A DNA stretch of 64,000 bases from Stratiformator vulcanicus (GCF_007744515.1 NZ_CP036268.1:2457712-2521711); one strand, 5' to 3'; counted from the first letter of the stretch, positions 39,669-51,634 are shown. Notes: generated from the letters alone by a model not told the origin. Program-made: numbers and translations.

Positions 39669-40127
39669 ATGACAAAGTCGATCTCTCGACATTATTCGAC
39701 GGCTTGGCTCGCCATATTTGCGGCTTGTTTGCTCGGGTGTGGCTCGGAATCTGGTGTTCCCGGCCAGACGGTATCAGGGCACGTGAGCGTTAACGGCAAG
39801 CCGATCAATGATGGCAAAATCTGGTTCCTTCCGCAGGAAATCCGAGAAGATTCTCTCAGTCGCGTGGCATGGTCGCAGATTGACGACGGCACTTACAGTA
39901 TTAAGTCTGAGGAGGGACCTGCCCCCGGCGAGCACGTCGTGAGAATCGAGGCTTATGACAGATCGAATGAGTCGAAAGAAGTATTCGACGAGGATACCGG
40001 TGAAACCGTCGAGCAGGTCGTTGAGGTAGTTGACCAACTCCTCCCCCCAGAATTTAACAGCCGATCCGGTCTTTCTGCGACGATCGCTGAAGGTAACAAC
40101 GAAGTGGATTTTGAGCTGGACCCCTAG
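39669..40127 (+). CDS. Putative lipoprotein with carboxypeptidase-regulatory-like (beta-sandwich) domain
   Basis: A 152-residue exported protein. The leader ends with a lipobox (AACLLGCGSE; Cys 24). The mature part starts with VSGHVSVNGKPINDGKIWFL, the pattern of the transthyretin-like regulatory domains found next to DUF1559 genes, and ends VDFELDP. Its location between two DUF1559 genes is a recurrent planctomycete arrangement and suggests it helps anchor or assemble the pseudopilin. Confidence 0.8.
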   Translation: MTKSISRHYSTAWLAIFAACLLGCGSESGVPGQTVSGHVSVNGKPINDGKIWFLPQEIREDSLSRVAWSQIDDGTYSIKSEEGPAPGEHVVRIEAYDRSNESKEVFDEDTGETVEQVVEVVDQLLPPEFNSRSGLSATIAEGNNEVDFELDP

Positions 40128-40184
40128 CGCGAAGTACTGCTTCTTCTGTCTCAACAAACATGCTTTCATCCGCGAGGTTTTCTA

Positions 40185-41111
40185 ATGAAGTCCAAAGGAT
40201 TCACGCTCATTGAATTATTGGTGGTTATCGCCATCATCGCCATTTTGATTGCCCTGCTACTTCCGGCAGTGCAACAGGCACGTGAGGCGGCCCGCCGCAG
40301 TACTTGCAAAAACAATTTGAAGCAGATCGGTCTCGCTCTTCACAATTACCTCGATACCGCCAACGAATTTCCGGCCGCGGTTTACCCTTCGGAGGGTCCA
40401 AATTCCGCGTTGGGAAATCAAGAGGCTTATTGGGCTTGGGGTACGATGATTTTGCCCTACATGGAGCAGGCCACGCTCTATCAAACCCTCAATGCTTCCA
40501 ACGCGAGCGCGGAAGTGGCGCTCCAGACGCACGGCTCACCCAACGCTGATCCGACGATGGTGACGCAGTCGAGAATCGGCTCGCTCGTCTGTCCGTCCGA
40601 CTCCGGTCCCGCGCTCGCCGTTGAAACGCAGCGCCGGATGTATGGACAGGCTTGGACAAGCTTTCTCGGTCACGATGCCGTTCTCTCGAAGACCAATTAT
40701 CTTGCTTCGCAAGGCACGGGCACGCGGGTGCCGAATGGAACAGACTTTGGCGATGGATTTATGCAAAATCGATTTGGCGTCAACGTCGAAGACGTCGTCG
40801 ACGGGTTAAGCAATACGATCGCCATCGGCGAGCGCGCGTGGGATTCACCGAAAGGGGCGAACGGCTTTGGGGGCGTGATCTTTACAGTCGCGAAAAATAA
40901 CGCGACGGAGGATGCCAGCGGCGTCGTCGGAGCGGGACTGAACCCCCGAGTCAGTGGAGATGCCCAAGACGGATTCAGCAGCTTCCATGTCGGTGGCGTG
41001 CAGTTCGTGATGGGAGACGGTTCGGTCCACTTCATCAGCGAGAATATCTCGCAAGGTGTTCTTAATAATCTCGCCGATCGATCTGACGGAACTCCAATCG
41101 GTGAATTCTAA
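40185..41111 (+). CDS. DUF1559 prepilin-like protein
   Basis: A 308-residue paralogue of the first DUF1559 protein, with [20 protein letters not shown] leader, [20 protein letters not shown] and closing FHVGGVQFVMGDGSVHFISE. The class III-type leader is very short (six residues before Phe). It is convergent with truB, with only eight bases between the stop codons. Confidence 0.95.
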   Translation: MKSKGFTLIELLVVIAIIAILIALLLPAVQQAREAARRSTCKNNLKQIGLALHNYLDTANEFPAAVYPSEGPNSALGNQEAYWAWGTMILPYMEQATLYQTLNASNASAEVALQTHGSPNADPTMVTQSRIGSLVCPSDSGPALAVETQRRMYGQAWTSFLGHDAVLSKTNYLASQGTGTRVPNGTDFGDGFMQNRFGVNVEDVVDGLSNTIAIGERAWDSPKGANGFGGVIFTVAKNNATEDASGVVGAGLNPRVSGDAQDGFSSFHVGGVQFVMGDGSVHFISENISQGVLNNLADRSDGTPIGEF

Positions 41112-41119
41112 ACTGACAC

Positions 41120-41998
41120 TCAGTCCTTGAATACGATACGCGGCCGGAGCGTTTGCTCCGGTCGGTCGTGTTCAGCGATGCAGATAAGATTCCCGGCCGG
41201 GTCGATGACGGCCAATTCATCGAATGCGGACGCGTCATGAAATTCAAGTCGCTGGCCGTTGCGGAGGCGATCGGCAGTTGTTGGATCGACAGCCACTTTC
41301 TGAAGATCGCCGACAGCTTTGATTGGTTGAAGGATTGACCCTGCCCATTTCTCTTCACGATCTTCAGTCGGATCGAGTGCTTCGCGTAATTCAAATTGTC
41401 CAATCGAGGTTCGGACAAGAGACGTCATTACGGCCTGCGTCCCTAAAGCCGCGGCCAGATCGCGGCATAGGCTGCGAATGTAGGTGCCGGAACCACATTC
41501 AATTTCGAACTCGCCTTCGCGGTCGTTCCAACTGAGCAGTTCGAAGCGATAGACCTCCACCGTGCGGGTGGGCATTTCTACTTCGCGACCGGCACGGACT
41601 TTTTTATAGGCCCGTTGGCCGTCGACGCGTACGGCCGAATAAGCGGGCGGTGTCTGTTCAATTTCACCCAGAAATTGCGGCAGTGCTGCGATGATTTTTT
41701 CTCGGCCTATGTCTTCTGCTCCGCCGACCTCTTCGGGTTCAAACTCAAGGTCGAGCGAATCGGTTCGGCAGCCGAACCGAAATGTGGCGCGATAGGTCTT
41801 CGGCATCCGCTGTACGAAGGGGATCAGCCGAGTTGCTGTGCCCAGGCACACGATGACCACACCGGTCGCGAGCGGATCGAGCGTGCCGGCGTGCCCCGCC
41901 TTCGTCTCAAGTACACGTTGCGCTCGATCGACGATCGCCCGCGAGGTCAGTCCCGCCGGCTTATTAATATTCAGCAGTCCACAGAAATTCGAACTCAT
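41120..41998 (-). CDS. truB: tRNA pseudouridine-55 synthase
   Basis: Makes pseudouridine 55 in the T loop of tRNAs. N-terminal GLLNINKPAGLTSRAIVDRA is followed by the catalytic motif GHAGTLDPLATGV with nucleophile D41. RKPEGL-like and SGTYIRSLCRDL motifs follow. C-terminal residues 230-292 (DRLRNGQRLEF...) resemble the small PUA-like tail. The 292-residue length is normal. It is the last gene of a minus-strand group with pyrG and kdsB upstream. Confidence 0.95.
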   Translation of the reverse strand: MSSNFCGLLNINKPAGLTSRAIVDRAQRVLETKAGHAGTLDPLATGVVIVCLGTATRLIPFVQRMPKTYRATFRFGCRTDSLDLEFEPEEVGGAEDIGREKIIAALPQFLGEIEQTPPAYSAVRVDGQRAYKKVRAGREVEMPTRTVEVYRFELLSWNDREGEFEIECGSGTYIRSLCRDLAAALGTQAVMTSLVRTSIGQFELREALDPTEDREEKWAGSILQPIKAVGDLQKVAVDPTTADRLRNGQRLEFHDASAFDELAVIDPAGNLICIAEHDRPEQTLRPRIVFKD

Positions 41999-42085
41999 TC
42001 CTCTTCGTCGAGTTTGGCTTTCTTCGTTCTGCGCGGTGTCTTCTTAAAGACGTGTCTCGGGGCGATCTGAGTACAACCCGACATT

Positions 42086-43708
<1,623 letters not shown>

Positions 43709-43863
43709 GCTTTGGCTGAGTGGAATCCGTCGGAAGGTATGTACGTCATTGCGAGCGGGCATTCGTACGAGTGGGCTTCACCGCGAGTCGTCGTCTCAGA
43801 CGGACTTCGCAGCGTGACGAGTGAAAAGAAGGCCGGCGCGTGTCCGTTTCCGCCCCTTCGCCC

Positions 43864-44637
43864 TCACTCCCCCTCGCCCTCTCGCTGATACCGAACCCGC
43901 CGGGCGAAGCGAGCATAATCTTCCGCGGTGTCGATGCCAATCGCCGGGTGCCGGACTTCCGCCACGACGATGCGCCCGCCCAATTCCAAAGCGCGGAGTT
44001 GTTCCAGCTTCTCCAATTGCTCCAGCGGAGAGGGCGAGGCATCGGCCAATTTCAGCAGAAAATCGGCCCGATAGGCGTACACGCCGATGTGCAGCTTCCA
44101 CGGCGAATTTGCTTTCAGCAGTTCGTCCGGTTCTTCGTCGCGCACAAAGGGAATCATTGCCCGGCTGAAGTACAAAGCTGTGCCATCTTGCGTCATGACG
44201 ACTTTCACGCACGATGGCGAATCGCGGTCCTCAGCCGACTCGATCGGAGTCGCGAGAGTTGCCATCTGGGCATCGGGCCGCGAGCGGAGCGTCTCGACGA
44301 GCAGGTCGAGCTGCGACGGATCAAGCTCCGGCTCGTCCCCCTGCACGTTGACCACGACGGCGTCGGTCGGCAAATCGAGCCGCCTAGCGACTTCGGCAAT
44401 GCGATCGGTTCCGGAGGCGTGCTCACCGGTCATCTCGACCTCGCCGCCGAATTCGCGAACCGCCTCGGCAATACGTTCGCTGTCGGTCGCAACGATCACC
44501 CGTTCGAAGCAGCCCGCCCGGCTCGCCGCCTCCCAGGTGTGCTGCAGCAGCGGCTTGCCGGTCTCGGACAGCAACAACTTCTCCGGCAATCGGGACGACT
44601 GCAGTCGGGCGGGGATCATTGCGATAACCTGTGCCAT
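43864..44637 (-). CDS. kdsB: 3-deoxy-manno-octulosonate cytidylyltransferase
   Basis: Activates Kdo with CTP to CMP-Kdo for lipopolysaccharide core/lipid A. The 257 residues have the family start VIAMIPARLQSSRLPEKLLL, the TGEHASGTDRIAEV loop and VVNVQGDEPELDPSQLD. LPS biosynthesis fits the Gram-negative-like envelope of Planctomycetes. It precedes pyrG, the supplier of its substrate CTP, by 155 bases. Confidence 0.95.
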   Translation of the reverse strand: MAQVIAMIPARLQSSRLPEKLLLSETGKPLLQHTWEAASRAGCFERVIVATDSERIAEAVREFGGEVEMTGEHASGTDRIAEVARRLDLPTDAVVVNVQGDEPELDPSQLDLLVETLRSRPDAQMATLATPIESAEDRDSPSCVKVVMTQDGTALYFSRAMIPFVRDEEPDELLKANSPWKLHIGVYAYRADFLLKLADASPSPLEQLEKLEQLRALELGGRIVVAEVRHPAIGIDTAEDYARFARRVRYQREGEGE

Positions 44638-44803
44638 GTCTGATCCGCGTTGTGTCGGTCAGTTGCCTCGCGAAGAGTCACTCCGCGGTGTCACCGAAGC
44701 GAGACTGATCGCTGACAGCGATAGAGCGTCGTGCCGCAGCGATATTGCTGCAACGATGCCCGATTTTCGCTTCGATGCAAGGCTCCTCCGCCACCCCGGC
44801 TTT

Positions 44804-47800
44804 TCAGTTCGCACTCGCCCGGCGGCGGAATTGGCTGGGGTTTAAGACTTCGAGGCTGCCATCGGGGGACTCGACGAGGTAGACGAGTTCGCTGCCGAGG
44901 TTGACGCCGCGGGAGGCGAGAAATTTGCCGTCGGTGTCGACCGTTAACGTGCGGGCGGGGCCGTCGACCGTGGGGACGAGCACGCAGGTCCATTCGACCG
45001 ATTGTTCGTCCACGTTATAGAGCCGCAGCGTCCCGTCCTTTCCGCCGGCAAGCAGCCGACTGTCGTCGAACCAGTCGAGGGCTTCTTGCGAAATGTCGCC
45101 GGCGTGCTGAAATGTCGCGACGCGGGTGCCTTCTGTGTCCCAAACGGTGATGTTGCCGCACCAGGTGGCTGTAGCAATCCGACTGCTGCTCCGACTCCAA
45201 GCGAGCGTTTTTGCAGGCGCGCTTTCATCGAGACGAAGCGTTCGCGAGCCAACACCGTCACGCTCGCGAATAGTAACAACTCCTGATCCGCCAGTGGCGA
45301 TCGATTTTCCGTCCCGAGACCATTTCAAGTCATGGTGTTGGCTCGAATTGGGGAGCGTTGCAATCTGCGTCCCGTCGGGACGGAAAATGCGAATTTCATT
45401 GCGAATTAAGATGGCGATCTCGTCGAGACTTGACCAGTCGATGACGTCGTCATGGTGGTCGGTCATCGGAATAATTACGCGTGATGAACCGTCGATTCCG
45501 ACAACCTTGGCGTGCCTTGCCGTGAAGTCCGCAATGACGAGTGAGCGGCTGTCGGAACTCCAGCGGATATCGTTTCCTTTATCAACTGACTGCCACAACT
45601 GGCGTGTGCCTTGAAACAGGGCCGCATACCCGCCCGTGCCGGGGCCGAGCCTCGCTGCGAGCATTTTTCCGTCGGGGCTCCAAATGAGCCGTGCCGCGTC
45701 CTCGTCCTCGTACTTCAGATACGATTGCACTTCGCCGATAGGTGAGGCGATCAGACCGCAGGGGCCGCCGCGGGCCAGTCCGACCGCGATGCGTTTTCCA
45801 TCCGTTGTGATGGAGACGCCTTTGACTTCAGCAGGTCCACCGAGATCTTCGGACGTCTCGACATGACCCGCCAACGTGGCTACGCCGAGATGATAAGACC
45901 TGCCAATTCTGCTGGCTGCCACGATTCGGTTCCCTTCGGGTGACCAATCAATTGCATTGGAATGCACTGTACCCTTTTTGGTCACGGGAGCGTCCGGCCC
46001 GTGCGGCCAAACATAAACGCCATGCCCTCCACAGACCGCTAACTTTCTGCCATCGGAGGCCACGCTCATGTCAAGGCAACTAATTGTTGTCTTGCCATCC
46101 GATTCTAAAAGAGGCGAAACACTGCCGGTCTGGGGATTGAAGAGCGACAGCCCCTGATAGCTGCCCACCAGTAATCGACCGTCAGCGAGGCGGGCTAGGT
46201 TAAGGATCTTATGTGAAACGTGAATCTGGCGAACGGTTTCCAGCGTATCGTTGAAGATTTGGATCGTCTGACCCGTGTGCACGGCGGCTATATTGCCGTT
46301 CGCCAAGAACGTGCAATCATCTAATGGATAATCAGTGTCCGTGTGCCCTAATAATTCCCCAGTATCAGTGTAGAGTCGAAGTATATTCGGCTGCCTCGAC
46401 CCTACCGCTAATCGCCGACCGTCGTGACTCCATGCAACAGCTGTCGCCCGGTCTTCGGCAACACGAATCCGGTGCAGCAACTTCCCGCCGGGTTCCATGA
46501 GAAGCAGTTCCCCGCGGATCGTCGTGGCCGCGATGCGGTCGGCGGTGGGACTCCATTCCAGATCCGTTATCGACGAGCCGGGGTGTGGCAGGATGCGAAC
46601 GAGGTCGAGCGACTTGGGATCGAGCAGCCGGACGTTACCGGCCTCGGTCCCGACGGCGATCAGTTTGCCATCGGGCGACCAATCGAGGCATATGACCTCA
46701 CCGCGGAGCTTCCGCGTTTCGAGTTGCCAGCGGGAGCCGTCGGGGAGATTGGGCGGCGTCGCCACCAGCCCCGGCAAATAGGGGCTTTCGCCGACGGGCG
46801 GAGCCTGCGCCGATGCCGGAGCCGCTGTGTTTTGCTCACCCTGTTCCGGTGGCAACGGAACAGGCCGGGAGGGGATCGAAGCGATCTGTGTCGGAGACGG
46901 CGCTTCGGCCGAACTCCCGGTCGATGGCGGTGTGGCGTTGCCGCCTGAGTCGCCTTCACTCGCTGAGGGAGGCGTCGTGCCGCTCTCGTTCGATGCCGGA
47001 GCCACGGGGGTGGCGTCTGCAGCATTCGCCGTGGCGGCATCGGCCTGAGCAATCGTCGTTTCGCTCTCGCTGGCGGAACTGTCTCCGGAACCGCTGAAAG
47101 CGACGACAAGCCCCACCGCCACGAGCAGTGCCATCGCCCCGCCGGCGATGCTGCCGTAGAGAACGATCGGATTCGGCTTCTTTTTCCGGTTATTGGGCGT
47201 CGCCTTGGACCGCCGCCGTCTTGTCTCGAAAAGGGGGACCTCGGGTTGGGTTCCTCCGTAGGTCTGCCCGGCCTCGAATGAGCCGTCGTATGAGAAGTCG
47301 CCGCCTTCCCCGAGCGTTTTTTCCGGCGAAATCGTCGCCTGTTTTTTCTTGTTCGACTCGCCCCGCGTTTTCGAGGTGAAGGGTTTCAGCTCTTCGGCCA
47401 GTTCTTTAGCGGAGTCGGGCCGATCGTCGGTGGTCTTGGCCATCAGCCGATTGTAGATGTCGCACAGTTCGGGCGGTGCGTCCGGACAGGCCTCGGCCAG
47501 GTCGGGAGGCGTTTCACTCACATGCCCGACCATTTTGCGGGCAATTGTCGAGTAATCTTGCCCCGAGAACGGCGCACGACCGGTGAGCAGAAAGAACAAC
47601 GTGCAGCCGAGGGCGTACAGGTCGGCCGGCGGGCCGACCTGCCGCATGTCCCGCCACTGCTCCGGCGACATATAGTCGGGTGTGCCGAGCACCTGTCCCT
47701 CGACCGTGAGACCCGCTTCGGAAGCTTCGACGGCCGCTTCTTCGCTGAGCCGGGCGAGACCGAGATCGAGGACCTTCACGCTGCCTGAGCGGGCGGCGAA

Positions 47801-48361
47801 CAGGTTCGAGGGCTTGATGTCGCGGTGAACGAGACCTTCGGCGTGCGCCGCGGCCAGACCGAGGGCCGCCTGCCGGATCGCCCGGCAGGCCTGCGAGACC
47901 GACAGCGGCCCCTTTTTCTTGACCTTCTCATGCAGGTCGTACCCGTCGACATATTCGATCGCGAGATAGTGAGTGCCGTCGACCTCCCCGGCATCATACG
48001 CATGCACGATATTAGGATGGCTGACCTTGCCGGCCGCCTTCATCTCGCGCGAGAACCGGGCGACGCGCTTCGAGTCGGCGACCAAGTGCGGCGGCAGCAG
48101 CTTGAGTGCGACCTGTTTGTCGAGGTGACCGTGCGTCGCCAGCCAAACGGTCCCCATGCCTCCTTCGCCGATTTTCCGATCTAGGCGGTAAGGCCCGATT
48201 TCCGCTCCCGCGGACGCGTCGAACGTCGCGGAGAGATTAGGCTTTTCGAAGTCGAAGGTCTGTTCGGAGACTTCATCCCCCTGCGTCCCGCGAACGGTTT
48301 CCCCACCGGTATTCGATTGAGGATCCTCGGCAGAAGCCCGCGGCTTACGAGACTTGGCCAT
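44804..48361 (-). CDS. Membrane Ser/Thr protein kinase with WD40 repeats
   Basis: From the ATG at 48361 (1185 residues): an N-terminal tail, then a Hanks-type kinase domain (about 55-335) with glycine loop IGEGGMGTVW, VALKLLPP Lys 87, HRDIKPSN (179-186), DLGLAR at 199 (Gly-Leu instead of Phe-Gly after Asp) and TPDYMSPEQW. A basic linker precedes one membrane helix (about 398-422), then a Ser/Ala/Thr/Pro-rich stretch and a WD40 beta-propeller region from about 540 to the end (repeats such as ICLDWSPDGKLIAVGTEAGN). The topology puts the kinase in the cytoplasm and the propeller outside. Kinase-WD40 fusions are a Planctomycetes hallmark. Confidence 0.92.
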   Translation of the reverse strand: MAKSRKPRASAEDPQSNTGGETVRGTQGDEVSEQTFDFEKPNLSATFDASAGAEIGPYRLDRKIGEGGMGTVWLATHGHLDKQVALKLLPPHLVADSKRVARFSREMKAAGKVSHPNIVHAYDAGEVDGTHYLAIEYVDGYDLHEKVKKKGPLSVSQACRAIRQAALGLAAAHAEGLVHRDIKPSNLFAARSGSVKVLDLGLARLSEEAAVEASEAGLTVEGQVLGTPDYMSPEQWRDMRQVGPPADLYALGCTLFFLLTGRAPFSGQDYSTIARKMVGHVSETPPDLAEACPDAPPELCDIYNRLMAKTTDDRPDSAKELAEELKPFTSKTRGESNKKKQATISPEKTLGEGGDFSYDGSFEAGQTYGGTQPEVPLFETRRRRSKATPNNRKKKPNPIVLYGSIAGGAMALLVAVGLVVAFSGSGDSSASESETTIAQADAATANAADATPVAPASNESGTTPPSASEGDSGGNATPPSTGSSAEAPSPTQIASIPSRPVPLPPEQGEQNTAAPASAQAPPVGESPYLPGLVATPPNLPDGSRWQLETRKLRGEVICLDWSPDGKLIAVGTEAGNVRLLDPKSLDLVRILPHPGSSITDLEWSPTADRIAATTIRGELLLMEPGGKLLHRIRVAEDRATAVAWSHDGRRLAVGSRQPNILRLYTDTGELLGHTDTDYPLDDCTFLANGNIAAVHTGQTIQIFNDTLETVRQIHVSHKILNLARLADGRLLVGSYQGLSLFNPQTGSVSPLLESDGKTTISCLDMSVASDGRKLAVCGGHGVYVWPHGPDAPVTKKGTVHSNAIDWSPEGNRIVAASRIGRSYHLGVATLAGHVETSEDLGGPAEVKGVSITTDGKRIAVGLARGGPCGLIASPIGEVQSYLKYEDEDAARLIWSPDGKMLAARLGPGTGGYAALFQGTRQLWQSVDKGNDIRWSSDSRSLVIADFTARHAKVVGIDGSSRVIIPMTDHHDDVIDWSSLDEIAILIRNEIRIFRPDGTQIATLPNSSQHHDLKWSRDGKSIATGGSGVVTIRERDGVGSRTLRLDESAPAKTLAWSRSSSRIATATWCGNITVWDTEGTRVATFQHAGDISQEALDWFDDSRLLAGGKDGTLRLYNVDEQSVEWTCVLVPTVDGPARTLTVDTDGKFLASRGVNLGSELVYLVESPDGSLEVLNPSQFRRRASAN

Positions 48362-48796
48362 TATCAAGACCATCAAGAATTTTAGTGGGCGACTGAAAGC
48401 GTGGAAAAACGTGCTGAGAATGTACCAGAACGCATTGACATGCAAAGTCGCCGCTCCGGTTCGTGCTGCCGAAATCAATATATTTTTGACAGCATCTAGG
48501 TGGTTGTACTAGCTTTTTGTGGGCCGTATAGGCGGCTTCCACAATGCGGATTGCGCTGACGGGCCAGCCGATGGCAGACCGCGCAACCATCTCACCACGG
48601 GTAGAGGAATGGTGCACCACCTCTTTTCACCCCGCCGGTGGGCGTGGCCGTGAGGCTGCGAGTGACCCATGCGGCGGATGATGCCGCGGCATAGTGCCCG
48701 GACGCGTCCGGATTTTTTGAGTCGAGAGTCGAGTGGCTAGAGTCGAGAGTTGAAGCCTTGAGAACAGATCGAAAGCCGTAAGCGCTGCGGTCTTTG
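48362..48796. other. Gap with a palindrome followed by a T run and a GAGTC-type repeat tract
   Basis: CCGGACGCGTCCGG (48698-48711) followed by ATTTTTT looks like a plus-strand terminator, but no plus-strand gene precedes it. Just beyond it are repeats of GTCGAGAGTCGAG/CTAGAGTCGAGAG (48721-48750), similar in style to the GAAGC-type tracts elsewhere. Nothing protein-coding is seen. Confidence 0.4.
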
Positions 48797-49873
48797 CTAT
48801 TCGATTTCGTCGAGCCGGTATTTCGGTCGGTTGGACCGCTCTTGGCGGACGTTGGCGGTTGCGCGGCGGCGCTTTCTCTGCTTCGATCCGGTGTGCGGGC
48901 CGCGGAGGGCGTGGTTGGTGGCCTGTTCGATCCGAATCAATCTGTCGCCCAGCATTTCGACCCGGGTGCGCACGTCGCTGGAGGTCTGCTCCATCCCTCC
49001 GGAGATCAGCGTGACCACTCCGAGGAACAACATCATCTGTCCGGCGGTCATCACGATCCAGCCGGTCGGGGCGTAGCCGGCGGGTCCGCCGAAGTAGCTC
49101 CAAATGACCAGAGCAGCGCCGCAGGTCAGTCCGAGCGTCCCGCTGTAAGCGAGAACCTGCCCGAGCGTCACCGCCCAGCGGTTTGAAGTCGGCACGGACG
49201 TGGCGGGCAGATTCGATGTGTCGAAGTGCGGAGCTTCACTGCGGACATCCTCATATTCGTCAATCCGAATCTGACGGCGACCCCGATCCCGGCGGCTCGT
49301 GTGAGGTCCGTGAAGTACCGTCCGGCGGTTCTGGTACGACGCGGATCGTGCGTGATCCACATCCGCCGTTTCGTCTTCGTAGAATTCGGAGTCTTCGAAC
49401 GACTCGGGGTCCTCGTGGCCGGCATCAGTCCGCAGGTTGCGCCGGACGCGTTGAGATTCACCCGATTCGGACCTTCGGCGAGCCCTCGACGCGAATTTCG
49501 GCCCGCGCAGCGTATTGTGTGGAGCCTCGGCTTGCTCGTTCGCTTCGACTTCGTCGCGACCCACTTCAGCGGTGGGAGGATGCGGCTCGGCTGCCGGGTG
49601 GTCATCTTGTGCGGGATGGGAATTCTCAGGAGCCGGGCCGAGGTCACTTTCAGCGTCTTGTGATTCAGCGTCGGGATTTTTCGACCCGAATTCGGGGGGT
49701 TCCAACAGCGATTCGCCCGACCAGCGTTCGAGCAGCGACCGGGCCTCATCGGTGGACGACCCATGGCCCGCGCGGTCGCTCTCGAGCGATGCGTTGCAGG
49801 TGGCGCACCGGAGGATGCGATCGGACGGCGAGTACTCCGCGGCGACGTCGGCTTGGCAGTCCTCACACCACAT
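48797..49873 (-). CDS. Zinc-ribbon-like protein with C-terminal membrane helices
   Basis: A 358-residue protein. The N-terminus has two CxxC pairs (MWCEDCQADVA and RCATCNAS), a zinc ribbon. A long, charged, Asp/Glu/Arg-rich and probably disordered middle (about 40-230) follows. Two membrane helices (about 239-262 and 271-293) precede a basic C-terminus (RKRRRATANVRQERSNRP) that may bind nucleic acid or lipid. No family is recognised; the domain pattern is seen in planctomycete membrane proteins. It may be involved in signalling. Confidence 0.65.
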   Translation of the reverse strand: MWCEDCQADVAAEYSPSDRILRCATCNASLESDRAGHGSSTDEARSLLERWSGESLLEPPEFGSKNPDAESQDAESDLGPAPENSHPAQDDHPAAEPHPPTAEVGRDEVEANEQAEAPHNTLRGPKFASRARRRSESGESQRVRRNLRTDAGHEDPESFEDSEFYEDETADVDHARSASYQNRRTVLHGPHTSRRDRGRRQIRIDEYEDVRSEAPHFDTSNLPATSVPTSNRWAVTLGQVLAYSGTLGLTCGAALVIWSYFGGPAGYAPTGWIVMTAGQMMLFLGVVTLISGGMEQTSSDVRTRVEMLGDRLIRIEQATNHALRGPHTGSKQRKRRRATANVRQERSNRPKYRLDEIE

Positions 49874-50265
49874 CAGAATTCTCGGTCAGAACGGCGAAGG
49901 GTGGAATCTCCCGCATCGGCCCGCGCGAGATTTTTGATCGGAAGTCGCGACTTGGTGCGCTCAGGCATTTCGAATGCGACCGGGCACCAAGATCGTGCGC
50001 AAATGTAGGTTGTGACGGCGTTTGACCACAAGATCGGATCGGCCGGACGCAACCGGCCCACTTCGAAATGAGTGACGCCGCGTCAATCGGTCGCAAGTTC
50101 GTCCAATCAAGTTTGTGGACCGATGCGGGGCGTCAGATTAGACTGCGGTGCGCGACGGGGCGGTCGGACGAAGCCGTTTCAGACCGACTCCCTACGTAAG
50201 CTATGTGAACACAGACCGTTAGCACCGCGGAACTCCGCGAAGCTCCTTCAAACGCGACCCGCCGG
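49874..50265. other. Divergent gap before the ketosynthase operon
   Basis: Contains promoters for the genes on either side, presumably. No gene, RNA or strong hairpin was recognised. Confidence 0.4.
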
Positions 50266-51516
50266 ATGACGGAACCTTCTGCCGATCGTGACCGGATCGT
50301 AATTACCGGTATCGGACTGACATCGCCGAACGGCAACACGCTGGACGAGTACCGCGCGAATCTGCTCCGCGGTGAGTCGGGCGTCCAACCGTTCGAAACC
50401 CGCTACATGCCGCCGGTCATCGCGGGCGTGTGTGATTTTGATGCGCTGAAATACCAGAAACGCAAAGAGATCCGCCGCGGTACGCGCGCGGGCTCGGTGG
50501 CCGTCTATTGTGCAAACGAGGCGGTCCGCGACAGCGGTCTTGATTGGGAAAACGTTCAAAAGAACCGTGTCGGCGTCTACATCGGCATTACCGAGCACGG
50601 CAACGTCGAGACCGAAAACGAGATCTACGAGATCTCCCAATTCGATTACGACACGAAGGTCTGGTCGCACCACCACAACCCCCGGACGGTCGCCAACAAC
50701 GCGGCTGGTGAAGTCACGCTGAGCCTGCGGTCGACCGGACCGCACCTCACGATCGGCGCGGCGTGCGCGGCAGGGAATGCCGGGTTTATTCAAGGCGTGC
50801 AGATGCTACGGCTCGGCGAGGTCGATCTCGCGATCGCCGGGGGCGTCTCGGAGAGTATTCACACGTTCGGCATTTTCGCGAGCTTTCAGGCACAGGGGGC
50901 ACTGGCCCATCACGAAGACCCGGCCCTGGCCTGTCGGCCGTTCGACGCGAAGCGCAACGGAATCGTGGTTGCTGAGGGAGGCGGGCTCGTCACGTTGGAG
51001 CGGCTCTCAGACGCGAAGGCCCGCGGGGCGAGAATTTACGGCGAAATTGTCGGCTACGCGATGAATTCCGACGCGAAAGACTTTGTGCTCCCGGACCGCC
51101 ACAGCCAGGAAGCCTGCGTGCGGCTCGCCATGGAGCGAGCGCAACTCGGTCCCGAAGACATCCAGATTGTGAGCAGTCACGCGACAGCCACAGAGCAGGG
51201 CGACATCGAGGAAGCCACGGCATTGGGAGCCGTGTTCGGCGATTCTCCGAAGACTCACATCAACAACACGAAGAGTTTTATCGGTCACGCCATGGGGGCG
51301 GCCGGTGCTTTGGAACTTCTGGGCAATTTGCCTTCGTTTCAAGACGAGGTGGTCCACGCTACAATCAATCTCGACGAGCAGGACAGCCGGTGTCCGTTGG
51401 AGAACGTCGTGGCGAACGAGCCGCGGCGGATCGGGCGGGTCGACCACATTCTGAACAACTCGTTCGGGATGCTCGGCATCAACTCGGTTGTCATTGTCCG
51501 TCGCCCACCCGAATAA
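50266..51516 (+). CDS. Beta-ketoacyl-ACP synthase family protein (FabF-like)
   Basis: Condenses acyl chains with malonyl-ACP-type extenders. The 416 residues carry the Cys-His-His triad: C167 (GAACAAGN), H305 (SSHATATEQGD, in place of the usual GTSTPLGD type) and H341 (SFIGHAMGAAGA). Both thiolase-fold halves are present. The replaced H305 loop and dedicated ACP next door suggest a specialised ketosynthase rather than housekeeping FabF. It starts the operon with ACP and an FAD-dependent oxidoreductase. Confidence 0.9.
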   Translation: MTEPSADRDRIVITGIGLTSPNGNTLDEYRANLLRGESGVQPFETRYMPPVIAGVCDFDALKYQKRKEIRRGTRAGSVAVYCANEAVRDSGLDWENVQKNRVGVYIGITEHGNVETENEIYEISQFDYDTKVWSHHHNPRTVANNAAGEVTLSLRSTGPHLTIGAACAAGNAGFIQGVQMLRLGEVDLAIAGGVSESIHTFGIFASFQAQGALAHHEDPALACRPFDAKRNGIVVAEGGGLVTLERLSDAKARGARIYGEIVGYAMNSDAKDFVLPDRHSQEACVRLAMERAQLGPEDIQIVSSHATATEQGDIEEATALGAVFGDSPKTHINNTKSFIGHAMGAAGALELLGNLPSFQDEVVHATINLDEQDSRCPLENVVANEPRRIGRVDHILNNSFGMLGINSVVIVRRPPE

Positions 51517-51634
51517 GTGCAGTTGCATTATCCGCCCTTCCGGCGACAGAATCGCAGTCCGCACGCAAACGGATGCGTCGAGATCCTCGGCACGCATCGA
51601 ATCCACGAGTCGATTGAGGTCGGAGTCGTACTGA

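Noticed and set aside
43709-43762. Longer N-terminus for CTP synthase
   Set aside because: The conserved family start [14 protein letters not shown] begins at 43708; upstream residues are not conserved.
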